From: Litoditis marina
Lineage: Eukaryota; Nematoda; Chromadorea; Rhabditida; Rhabditidae
NCBI GenBank assembly: GCA_964036275.1
Contig: OZ038434.1
Coordinates: 23,363,879 to 23,427,878 of the forward strand
DNA length: 64,000 bases
Direction of reading: 5' to 3'
In this document: one piece after another, positions 54,194-64,000 of the stretch
How the letters are laid out: each line of letters begins with the position of its first letter
Numbering within the stretch: position 1 is the stretch's first letter
Notes under the pieces: generated by a model
Told to the model about the DNA's origin: nothing
What the model saw: only the letters and a program-made list of their open reading frames with translations
The model's database searches: none
Program-made: the position numbers and the translations under genes

Positions 54194-56793
54194 TTAGTTG
54201 TTCGGACATTTTGCAAGCAGAACAATCTCGAGATTTCCTTCTGTGTCACCGAACGTACTCAGTGTCGTCAGGTTTTTGGGAGTGAAGGGAGAATAGCTGT
54301 AGATGTACTCCTTGTCAGTCACCGAAATCTGAACAAGCTCCTTCAGAAGTAAATTGAATAGTCACGTGAAGTTAACCTTCTAATGTTGCATCATGCACTT
54401 TGTAATTGCACGTTTCTGCGTTTTGCTGTGTTTAACATGTTTCACGTGACTCTGCACGTGACCAACAGTATAGGTATTGCCTGAATAGAGAAGTCTTTGT
54501 TGTAGTCTTTCGAGTCTTTGCTGCTTGGTCTCCACACAAGTCAAACATGTGGAATTTCAATCGAAAATCAACGAAAATGGAACAAAAAACACAAATTTTT
54601 TTAAAAGTTTGTAATTTCGATCGAAAGTTAACGACAATAAAACCACAAAGACAAATTTTTGTCGTACAAACTATGTTTTATATGAAATCCGACGAATATG
54701 TGGTGAGATACCTTCCATTTCTTGTTCTCGTAGCTGATCCTCAGTTCCGTGGTTTCTCCATGAGGAAAAACGAATGGTAACGTTTTTTCGCTACCCCAAA
54801 CTGTGTTTCTATGGTTCGCCACGATCTAAAGTGCTTTTATTGGGTTTTTCATTCCAAAGCAAATAAATACACTGTATGTTGCCATATTCCGATGTGTTTG
54901 TAGTTTTATCTCGTTGTTTTTGGAAATTCTATTATAAAACCTGTACAGATATCAAATTACAACAAAGATTTGGTGTCTCACTCTTTATGGAAGCACCTTA
55001 GGCCAAATTCATGAACATTCCTGTGATTTTGTAACCATAATTTTGTAGTTTGCTCCCATCTGATTCGTGAATAATGGGATGATTCGAAATCAAAAGGTTT
55101 TTTCGACGATTTGTTTGCTTTGTATAGTTGTTTTCGACTCTTGGATCTTGTAAACTGAATATTAGTTTTAGTTTCTAATTTCAGATAACAACAAAAAGTG
55201 AAACTTACTCTTTTGGGTTCGATTCTCACGTGGAGGGGAGTACATGCCACTCCCGGTAAACCAATTCGAACATTTCTGAAATGAATGAAATTCACAAAAC
55301 TCTTCTTTTTTCCCTTTTTCGATCAAAATTGGGATAACTGTACGTTTTCAACTATTCAATACAATGTTCAGATAAAATCAAGTACTAAATTTCTCGAACT
55401 ATGAGTTTGCCTTCTGATCTTATTCACCGAATTTCAGTTAAAGGGGGGGGGGGGGGGCAGAAAGAAAAGCTAGTTTAGGTGTTTAGGTACCCCGGGGTAC
55501 CTACATATAACGTTGCGCGCGCCAAAACAGGCAAAAACATGTCAACCGTAGGCAAATTAGGTTAGTTAGTTTGAACTAAAAGTTATACTTATCGGTTTCT
55601 CTTGGGAAGATCTTTCATATTAATTTTCCTTTCTGTCCCCCCTTAAAGTGAATGGAGAAGGAATTTGGATTGTAGTTTAGTATCAACCACGTTACGAGTT
55701 ACGATTGAAATGCATTGAGAGCAAACTACAAAAAATAGTGCTCAAATCACCTTAAGTTACAGTAGTACTTAGGTTTCCATCAAGAAAACTACCCAAAAGA
55801 GACTAAAGAACAGCTCAAAAATAACATTTGGCGAGAACACCGCGACATTGGATAGTCATATTAATTTTAATATTTAAAAAGATAAATAAAACTTTAAAAA
55901 AACTAACCCTTCTCCAGAATATTTCAGGCGAATCACCAGAGTTTCATTTTGAAAGAGCACAAATGAAGAGTACTGAAGAAGTATTAGGTTTCATAGCAGA
56001 GTGAAACTCACGAGACTTTGAGTTTTAGCAAAAAATCAAATTTTCGAAAAATGGATTTGTTCGACTCAAAATTTTTAGATTTGAATATTATTCGAAATTT
56101 GACTGAAAATACCCTGAAGGTCTAGGCTTACTCTAAATTTCGTATCCAATAAAAAAGTATCCAATAAATTTCTTGAGAATTGTTTCGAACATTCTCCGTA
56201 TGCGTGCTGCTTCGTAGTTTGATCCAGACACCGTAGCAAAGTCGTCATCGTCGTCAAAGTCGTCAAAGTCGTAGCTTACCCTGATTGAGGACCTGATCCA
56301 AGTCTGGCCACAGAGTTGCCAACTTTCCGTGCTCAAGCATGGTGGGGGTGACCCAAATTTAGCAGACTTTGCTACGGTGCCAGTTGTTTTTCATTCTCAA
56401 TTCGTATGTTACAACTCGTGTCGATATGGATCCGTATGTTGGATAAGTATACTCCGTTTCATTAATCGATGACTAAGTAATATTTCATATATCCAAGGGT
56501 TTTTATTCAACGAAGAAACGGACTTTTTTAGATCACTGTTCTTTAATGTTTGTAGTAATCAATGTGGAAAATACAATCAGGAAGTTTGAGCTATTAACAA
56601 TACTTACAAGACATGGAACTTTTACTGGAAAAAATTTCAATTTTACTGTAGAGGTGGAGGGTTATTGTTCCGTGCAACAGACTATACACCACCTCCCAAA
56701 CCCATTTTATATCTCTAGAACAATAAAACTTACCAACTTGGTAGCTTTTTCTCCCGCAACAAAAGCTGCAAAAAGCAACAGAAGTAATCGCAT
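54194..56793 (-). CDS. GL11: secreted galectin-like protein (type II), complete
   Basis: Minus strand, exons 56734-56793, 55908-55972, 55209-55275, 54712-54825 and 54194-54328; about 146 aa. Signal peptide MRLLLLLFAAFVAG. Then SSFVLFQNETLVIRLKYSG, NVRIGLPGVACTPLHVRIEP, NHRNTVWGSEKTLPFVFP and ELRISYENKKWK, ISVTDKEYIYSYSPF through LEIVLLAKCPNN. NTVWGSEK is the best match in the array to the galectin binding loop (W-x-x-E). LHVRIEP keeps the His but not Asn and Arg of H-x-N-x-R. An extra Cys in exon 3 adds to the conserved C-terminal Cys. An M3 MITE lies in intron 4. Intact by eye. Confidence 0.78.
54345..54475. mobile_element. CACGTGAC-type MITE, family M3
   Basis: AATAGTCACGTGAAGTTAAC, GCACGTTTCTGCGTTTTGCT and CACGTGACTCTGCACGTGAC. 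It lies in intron 4 of GL11. Confidence 0.7.
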
Positions 56794-57873
56794 TCTAGCT
56801 GGTTTTGTGTTACTTGCCTTCTAATTTACTATTTGCGTAACCAAGAAACGAAAGTAATGAAACACAGAAATCATGTTTGAATTGGTTATTGGCCGGACCA
56901 CCACCGTGAAATATTGTAAGCACTAAACACGAGTGAAACATCATCTACTAAAATTGTTTTAGAAGTACTCGTTTGGAAAGTATAGTTTCACGTAAATTAG
57001 GGGAAGAAACTACGTTCTTCGTCTTCGTCAAATCTGGGACAATGGTGGCTATGTTCCAGACCTATATGCTTTATTCCGTAAACTGCATTATAAGGACCAA
57101 AAGTTTGTATCTGATCGTTACTTCGAATTGTATAATTTCCGCCTTCACCAATAATTTACTGTTTTGGCTATATTTTTGGCTAATATTCAACAGATTTGTC
57201 ACAATTGTCACGTTGTTGTGTTTGTATATTGCTCTTCGTGCGACTGATATTGATTTGGCCCCAATGCAAGTTTGCTCATCAGACATCAACCTATGTATGC
57301 ATTTCTCTTCATGTATGTTTTTTTTCTTATTTAGCGCGCCTCGAGCGTATTAAATAAATAAATAAATAAACGTTCGAAACTCCTTACGAACCTACCTAAC
57401 CTGAACAACCTAAAACTAATAGTTGTGAAGTGTTCATTACTATCCAGAGTACGTATGCTAGAAAATCCCGGCATCTTCATCCCATCCTGCGTCTCTCGCT
57501 CTGCCTCACTATTTCTCGTCTCTTACATCAAGGCATGTAAGAGCTTTTGTTCGCAGGTTCGCTTTCAGTGAGAGACAGAAATTTATAAATTTGCCCCCCC
57601 CCCAATTGTAAGCTATGGTTTTTCTTTGTTTTCAAAACTTGAATAACTTTCAATTCCACTTCCACACAGAATCGAATTTTCACCAAATCCATTCAATAGT
57701 TGAAACAAGAGGATCAAAACAACTTTACTTGAATATCAAACAATGTTCATCTAAATCGAGACTCTGAATAAACAATAAATGACATAATTCATTATTCTAC
57801 ACCGGATACAAACATTCTATTAATAATATCATAATAATAATATTACAATTCTAAAACTCTTTTTTCTCCAAAT
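56794..57873. other. Interval between GL11 and G12
   Basis: 56794-56960 resembles the GL8/GL10 upstream block. 57060-57375 is a LINE tail. 57528-57600 is a SINE fragment (GGTTCGCTTTCAGTGAGAG). AATAATATTA-rich sequence precedes the G12 stop. No gene. Confidence 0.45.
57060..57375 (+). mobile_element. LINE 3' end fragment
   Basis: A hydrophobic open frame ends at TAA in AGCGTATTAAATAAAT, followed by AAATAAATAAATAAAC. The structure matches 14955-15215 (T-rich frame, stop, simple AAAT tail), typical of a 5'-truncated non-LTR retrotransposon. Confidence 0.4.
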
Positions 57874-59236
57874 TCACATCGAGCAACTGGCTCCATCGGC
57901 CAGAATCCAAAACAGATGCTCGGCGAAAACCGCGACGCGTGTCTGCGCGTCGCGGTCGCGCGCGACCAGAAAGACTGTCGCGTTGGCGTCGCGCACGCGA
58001 TTATCCTCAATTTTCTTCGCCTTCAAATCGGCCAAAATTTCCCTGATCGGAGGTCGCATAGAAACGTTTCGCTTTCCGAAATCAATCGAAAATCTCTCGA
58101 TTTCTCGCTCGCCGTTCAGGTATTGCTGAAAAAGATAAGATTTATTGACTGACGGAGATCAAATACAACCCTAAAACCCTGACAGACTGACATTTATTAT
58201 GAATATGGTTTCGGGTAGATCAAGTTAAAGATTCAATGCTATGTTTACCGTCGGGGAAAGATGAACTGTCCATTGATGGAGATCAAAACTGATTGAGATC
58301 AAAGTTTAATGAAGTTAGTTTTGATGTAAAAATGATAATTTTTCCGCTAGATTTGTGAAGGTTTTCTTGTGAATCCTCCATTGTCCATCATTTTTGGGGT
58401 GGGTTATTCATTGCCCCGATATATCAGGAAATTCTTAGCCTCTCTTAGGAAGAATGAAAGGTTGTTTTCTAAACCCTTTCTTACCTGAGATATATATTGT
58501 TGTTAAAGTCATAGTCATAGAGTGTAAAACATTACGTTCAGTGGCTATTTCCCGTGACACCTCAGAAAACGAAGTAAAGAATACTGAATTTACTAAAAAG
58601 GAGGAAAACCTCTTTTCCTTACCTTCAGATAGGTATTGATTCCCTGCGGGGTGACGTCCACTCTCACGTAAATTCACGTAAGAGGCGGTCATCGACAGAA
58701 AGTTGGGCATCATTTCCGCCACGGGTCACAATCGATTCCATCTGGAAATTGATTTTATTATCATAGGGCCGTGTGGCAGAAATATCCCGAATTTCATATT
58801 CGAACCTGTGTCTCCTCAAACATACACTATTTCCGCAGCTTTTACCTCTCGCCGTGACACAATTTTCGTGAGACAGAGGGTAAAACTTTCGAGTTCGTTT
58901 CTTCGAACTTCGAACGAAAATTTCGATTTCGTAAGAATTTTTGAGTTTTCTCGAGTTTCAAGTTTGGCGAGACGCAGGATAGAGAATAGAGGAATAGAGG
59001 AATAGAGGCACAATCATACAGATCGAAAGTTCTAAGCCGGTGGTGCCCTATCCTGGCCCAATAAGTTTTAGTCCTATATTAACACGACCAGAACTCCAAA
59101 TTACATGTTACACACACGCAATTTATTTCTTTTTATCCGGAAAACACGCCAATTACGAAATAAGCGAAAAAAATCATAGGGAATTTGATACCCGCTCTGT
59201 CGTGCGTAAAGAAAACTACCAAACGTTGTCTCAGTA

Positions 59237-59268
<32 letters not shown>
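59237..59268. repeat. 32-bp poly-G run
   Basis: Uninterrupted G tract in an intron of G12. Shorter G runs occur at 6335, 16144, 55444 and 59955. Could form a G-quadruplex; length is unreliable in sequencing. Confidence 0.95.
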
Positions 59269-59270
<2 letters not shown>

Positions 59271-59499
59271 TGCTGTCCACGAAGAAAACGATACATACGC
59301 TGATATTGCGCTACCCCCACTGGGTTTGGTTGTTAATTCTGTCAGCTTTGGGGTCCCACAGTTGGTCACTTCTTGTATCTAGTTGTAAAAATGGATTAAT
59401 TACCTGCATGACATAGGGCTGGCTCATCAGGTCGCCACACGAAAAGTTTGCCCGTGTTTCACGTGTTTGCGCGTGAAGAACCTGAAATCACACGTGTTT

Positions 59500-59615
59500 T
59501 AATATACTATTAGTGAACACAGCAGAACTCAGGAAACGTGCAATGACAAAGTGCACGATTTCCTCATTAGAATGCTAATTTTTACGTGACTATTTGATTT
59601 ACTGCTGGTATACGA
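59500..59615. mobile_element. CACGTGAC-type MITE, family M3 (truncated)
   Basis: AACACAGCAGAACTCAGG, AACGTGCAATGACAAAGTGC, and TTTTTACGTGACTATTTG. The left end is missing. It lies in intron 4 of G12. Confidence 0.65.
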
Positions 59616-60200
59616 CGAAAGATGAGTGTAATACCGAAACTGGAAACTCGGATCAAAAACGTATATCTGCACGTGCTGCAGTCATCGTTTAATCTTGTCT
59701 CACGCGCAAAATTTAAAAATTCCTTGAAATGCTCAGTCTTAATGTAATACCAACAAAATAATGTAATAAACCTACTCTGAGAAGATGGTTGATGTTTTCT
59801 GGTTTGCAGGTGGCAGCAGAATCCAAGTGAACCCATCTGGCAGTAGTACGGGTGGTACGGGAGGAGGTCACAGAGACGCAGACAGTCAGAGTCGAAGGAA
59901 CGACGGATGAACTGCTGGAAAAGGAGAGGGGTTGGAGAGAGAGAGGGAGGAGAGGGGGGGGGGGGATAAAGGAGAGAGAAAAAGAGATAAAGATGGATTA
60001 GGAAACCGACCAGATCAGTAACTTCGAAGACTTGAGCCGTGAAACGAAACAGGTTTCCTCAGTGAAATCCTCCAGACAGAATGGGACTCCCTCAATGTGG
60101 CAAAGTCAACTTCTGATGCTGCTGAAAACAAAATACAGTTAGATAAAATGAACATCTTATTCACGATTCAGAGTTCGTTGCTAGTAAGTTCACAAACCTA

Positions 60201-60754
60201 AGAGGAAATTCATGAAAAAGTGGGGGCCCCAACGACTGTGAGATTTGTCTTCTGCTGTGCGCCCCTTAGATAGCTACTCTCAAATGGAGGCAGCTACTGC
60301 TACAAAAAACCGAAAAATACTAATATACTCAAGTATAAACTGTTTCATTACAAACATACAAAAGTCGTAAAATATTTTCTCAAACCTGTAAACTAGAATC
60401 TACAAGTCACAGCTGCGAAAGAGAGAACAACTGTTGAATAACATTAAAAAACGATACGGCAGCTAGAATTGGAGTAATGACAAGAAATGCCAACCATTGT
60501 GCACAAAACCAGGAAACTCTATAATTGACTACGTTGAATTAACATCTGTGATTTGTAGATTATAGTTTACAGGTTTGAGAAAATATTTTACGACTTTTGT
60601 ATGTTTGTAATGAACAGTTATACTTGAGTATATTAGTATTTTTCGGTTTTTTGTAGCAGTAGCTGCTCCATTTGAGAGTAGCTGTCTAAGGGGCGTGCAG
60701 AAGACAAATCTCACAGTCGTTGGGCCCCCCACTTTTTCATGAATTTTTCTCTTT
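60201..60754. mobile_element. Large foldback, ~210-bp arms
   Basis: Arms 60201-60412 and 60546-60754 are inverted copies with few mismatches (AACGACTGTGAGATTTGTC, CTCAAATGGAG, GCTACTGCTACAAAAAACCG and complements), around a 133-bp loop. No transposase. It lies in intron 2 of G12. Transcripts would form a long duplex. Confidence 0.8.
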
Positions 60755-60859
60755 TTGTATACATGCCGTAGGTATGTAGAGAGGTGGGTTTGATCTGTAC
60801 GGTGCAGATAAAAATTGTTTTTCTTAATGAACCACTTGTCAAGTATTACCACCATTCGA

Positions 60860-61450
60860 AAAAAAAATGACGTCCAACATTGCAGTTCTAAAAAACTTAC
60901 TTTATCTGCCCTTCAGAAATCCCAGAAATACGTCCATGTTTGAATGAAGTTTCATCGTGAATTGATCATTTTTAAGAAACTTTCAGCATTCAAAACATAT
61001 TTCACGTCAATTTTTTTTTAAGTTGGACGTCATCGGAGATCTGGCCTCCTGAATTCCAGAATAAGTCATATTTAGATAAAGTTTCATCGTTAATATACCA
61101 TTTCGGAGATATTTTCACATTTGAAAATATGTGTGACGTCAACTTTGAACTTTTCAAAAATGACGTCATCCGGCTTTCAGAATTCCAGAATACGTCATGT
61201 TTAGATAAAGTTTCACCGTTAATACCCCACTTGCCAACTATTATCATCATTTGAAAACATATTTGACGTCAACTTTAAACTTTTGAATATGACGTCATCT
61301 GGCTTTCAGAATCCCAGAATACGACACCTTCCGATGTAGCGCCATCGTTAATAACCCACTTGCCAACTATTGTCATCATTTGGAGAAATATTTGACGTCA
61401 ACTTTGCACTTTTCAAAGATGACGTCATCGGGTCTCCAGAATCCTAAATG
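60860..61450. repeat. TGACGTCA-containing minisatellite
   Basis: Four to five diverged units of about 127-139 bp. Each has ATGACGTCATC followed by GGCTTTCAGAATCCCAGAAT, a TTTAGATAAAGTTTCATCG stretch, and TTTGACGTCAACTTT. Palindromic TGACGTCA is a CRE-type motif. It lies in intron 2 of G12. Confidence 0.75.
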
Positions 61451-61559
61451 ACGTCACCGATAGAATACGTTTTACTTAAATTGAAGTCACGATGGTATCA
61501 TATTTGAATTTTCATCGAAATCGGTCAGTGTTACCCTAAGTTACAAGACAGTTTGCATA

Positions 61560-62040
61560 ACCGACCTGACAGAGAGAGCGAGAGAGCGTGCTAAATGGAG
61601 AGACGCAGAGACTTCAATTCAAAAGGCTGTAATTTGGTGAGAAATGATTTTTTTCAAAAAAAAATTTGCGTAGCTGGGCATTGAGTAGGAATCCTATCAT
61701 GACTCCAAAACTCAGCAAAATCGGTTCAGTTACGGTCTAGATAGTATTGTGTAAACGCCCGGAAGGAAGAACGGAAGGAAGGAAGGAAGGAAACACGACG
61801 GAAGTTGGCGCTCTGGATGAAGCGAAAACGTCATAACTTGACTCAAACTCAACGGATTTCGTTCAAATTTGGAACACAACTTGCAAATACGCTGTAGAAC
61901 ATTTCCGAATTATTAAAAGTTTTGTTTTGCGAATTTGAGCTTTTTTATGAGAAAACTAAAAAAACGGAGGCGCGCATCAGCCGGACCAAAGACAAATCTC
62001 GCACAGCGCTTCGCGCTGCGCGCGATTCAGAAAGTTTCTG
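61560..62040. mobile_element. Probable Helitron-like or other repeat end
   Basis: Contains CGGAAGGAAGGAAGGAAGG, CAACGGATTTCGTTCAAATT and a GC hairpin (CAGCGCTTCGCGCTG) near its end. Layout reminds me of nematode Helitrons, but neither the 5' TC nor the 3' CTRR end could be fixed. Confidence 0.35.
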
Positions 62041-62292
62041 ATAAGACAGAGCTGAAGTTTGCATTATAAAACATAAGAATATTCGACTGTGTAATAAACG
62101 AGTCTCAGTAGGAATGAAAAATACTACACCAGCTACTTGTCACAGAGTAAATGACCTACACTATATTTCTAAAACACATGAGCTCATATACTAACAACTG
62201 ATAAACATGAACATAAGATAAGTAAGATGGATTTGGATAACAGTAAATAACAATATACAAACGTTCACAGCAAAAAGTTTGAAAAAAAATAG

Positions 62293-62411
62293 AGAAGGAC
62301 GATTATGTGGTCCAATCGCAACGCTTCAGTCCTTTAAGCTGCAATACATTTTTCAATTGCAGTTCAAAGGACCGTTGACACGGAATTGGTCCACATAATC
62401 GTCCTGCTTTG
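62293..62411. mobile_element. Hairpin MITE, family M1 (copy 7)
   Basis: The best preserved outer arms: AGAAGGACGATTATGTGG and CCACATAATCGTCCTGCTTT. It lies in intron 2 of G12, outside the GL array, so the family is not confined to it. Confidence 0.85.
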
Positions 62412-63573
62412 GAATACAAAAAAATACAACAAAAATAAATATAAAATGAACAAACCCTCTCGTAGGTGATTCTCTCAATCTGCTGCAATACGTATCTGTC
62501 ACTGGCCGGTTGACTGGTTTTCAGCGGCGTCCACGACTGGACCAGACGGCTTTTCACCTGAAAAAGGAGAACTATCGATTGAATTTGTAGTTTGACCTAC
62601 TGCAATCCTGACGCATATTCTGCGACTAGACTACAAATACAAAACAATTACGTAAACACAGCAGTAATCAGAGGGCGACCAGACGGCTTTTCACCTAGAA
62701 CACAGAGTTTTTTTTTATTCACGATAAAGGAAAACCAACTTGATAAAATTGTGAATAGGGCAAATTTCGAGCGTCTAAAGCTTCACGTTAACGGGGCTTC
62801 AACCTATTGAATGTTGATTGTATCGATTCTAGTTATAGTTTGATGTATCAAATGTTCTGCTGTGTAAGTAGTTTGTAAAGTGGTTCCTGTGCATTTGCGG
62901 ACCAGACTATAAATATACGTAGACACAGCAGTAATCGCAACTGCACCAAACTGTTTTCACTTAAAGGGGGACAGAAAGGAAAGCTGATATGAAAAAGCTT
63001 ATCAAGAGAAAAATATAAATATAACTTTTAATTCAAACTAACGAACCTAATTTGCGTACGATTGACACGCGTTTGCCTGTTTTGGCGTGCGCAACGTTAT
63101 ATTTACGTACCCCGGGGTACCTAAACTAGCTTTCCTCTCTGCCCCCCTTCAAAATACAGAGTGCTTTGGTTCGATAAGCAATCAAATTAGAGGCTTTAAA
63201 TATGAGTACCTTGCTAAACATCTACAAACACATGACAACGAGCAAAAACTACCGTTTTCATTCTCTTTCTGAACGATTCTTGATTAAAATATTACAAAGA
63301 TTGAACTTATCCGTACAGTCGGGATGAATATGCATGTACATCTACTGAAGCACGAAAAAAAAACTGAATCCAGATAACTTTCGAGAAGTCAAATAAAATC
63401 TTGTTTACCTCAAACTGTCTAGCGGCCAGAACTTCAGAATCCGGATTAGGCAACTCGTCGTCGTCGAAGACTTCTGAATCCTCAGGTTTGACGCCGACTT
63501 CCACAGTATCTTCATCGTTTTCCTTCTGAATCGCGCCTCGAGAAGCCCAGCAAAACGGAGAAGTCCACTGCAT

Positions 63574-64000
63574 TTTCAAGTGTTTTCGACCAGACCACGA
63601 GGAAGAATGGAGAAAATGCGCATTTCATCCTGTATTCTCGTTTTCATGCAACGTTTCACGTGAGACACGGTAGATCACGTGGGATTTAGCATTCGAAAAG
63701 TTCCACAATAGCAAAATGCACGACTAATCATGGTTTTCTCACGTATTTCACGTGAAAGATGGTAGAAAACGTGTAAATTAGATTACGAAAGAGTCTCACA
63801 ATAGCGAAATGTGGCAAAATCGACGAATTCGCACACTATTCACTATTTTTACAACAATGGAAACATGTAACAGTTAGTTATTGATTATTTTTTCTAATCG
63901 ACTACGCATTATATTAATGCTTCAGATAAGCTTCTTCTCATTTCTAATCACATTTGAGGAAAGTTCGTGAAAGACAAATTAGAGTTTACCTAATCAAATG
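63574..64000. other. Upstream region of G12
   Basis: Repeated TTTCACGTGAGACACGGTAG and CACGTGAAAGATGGTAG words (63650-63790) carry CACGTG E-box cores. No TATA box or further exon was recognised. Confidence 0.4.

Larger units (their letters stand above)
57874..63573 (-). pseudogene. G12: unrecognised seven-exon gene, frameshifted in exon 6
   Basis: Minus strand, exons 63409-63573, 62456-62557, about 60011-60121, 59776-59914, 59404-59481, 58623-58741 and 57874-58125; about 307 aa if in frame. Exon 1 is acidic (SEVFDDDELPNPDSEVLAAR). Later parts include RLVQSWTPLKTSQPASDRYV, GVPFCLEDFTEETCFVSRLK, RWVHLDSAATCKPENINHLL, RVDVTPQGINTYLK and the last exon with NGEREIERFSIDFGKRN and a TGA stop. No signal peptide and no family I recognise. 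Exon 6 is 119 nt and closed in every frame. Removing one extra C near 58721 and one copy of a 10-bp direct repeat near 58672 gives 36 codons with phase 0 on both sides. Exon 3 also needs either a weak acceptor at 60091 or another frameshift. I call it a damaged gene; assembly error is the main alternative. Confidence 0.5.

Noticed and set aside
57874..58125. ExbD-like or other bacterial-type domain in the last exon of G12
   Set aside because: The faint resemblance rests on a few hydrophobic and acidic positions and has no matching context.
59133..59369. Poly-proline frame
   Set aside because: Product of the 32-bp G run on the opposite strand.

Overview
The window is eukaryotic and looks like a nematode close to Caenorhabditis. 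It is AT-rich. Coding sequence is split into short exons whose acceptors are mostly TTTTCAG or TTTCCAG, the introns hold MITE-like repeats, and there is one Ty3/gypsy LTR retrotransposon. There are no operons, rRNA genes or CRISPR arrays. All gene models were assembled by eye from splice signals, phase and comparison between paralogues; none is confirmed by transcripts.

The main content, about 3.6-56.8 kb, is an array of related genes here numbered GL1 to GL11. Complete members have five exons: a signal-peptide exon (60 or 69 nt), a 65-nt exon, a 67-nt exon, a 105-135-nt exon and a terminal exon. Boundaries after exons 1, 3 and 4 are phase 0 and the one after exon 2 is phase 2. The mature protein (about 125-135 aa) has the strand order and several landmarks of a single galectin carbohydrate-recognition domain, but carries a signal peptide, which ordinary galectins lack, and has lost the H-x-N-x-R sugar motif. 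There are two subfamilies: type I (GL1, 2, 4, 5, 7) and type II (GL3, 6, 8, 9, 10, 11). GL2, 4, 6, 7, 8, 10 and 11 look intact. GL1 and GL5 are fragments. GL3 lacks a visible first exon. GL9 has two stop codons in exon 4. GL3 and GL4 are on the plus strand, the rest on minus.

GL9 has its 5' flank interrupted by a 5,591-bp LTR retrotransposon (40288-45878) with 370-bp LTRs that look identical and a 4-bp target duplication. It keeps only RNase H plus integrase; gag, protease and reverse transcriptase are absent and tandem repeats occupy that space. Two hAT-like elements (46099-46346 and 46508-47415) lie further upstream in the same flank.

From 57.9 to 63.6 kb on minus there is an unrelated seven-exon gene (called G12) that I do not recognise. 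Its sixth exon is broken by a 1-nt and a 10-nt insertion. The first 3.5 kb is mostly without recognisable genes.

The rest is repeats: seven copies of a ~117-bp hairpin MITE, hAT-type TCGAGTTTT-rich elements with 8-bp target duplications, a ~350-bp element with TATA flanks, a CACGTGAC MITE, a TACTGTAGGAGTCTCAGTAGG MITE, tRNA-derived SINEs, several large foldbacks, LINE tails, and (GA)n/(CT)n tracts beside almost every GL stop codon.
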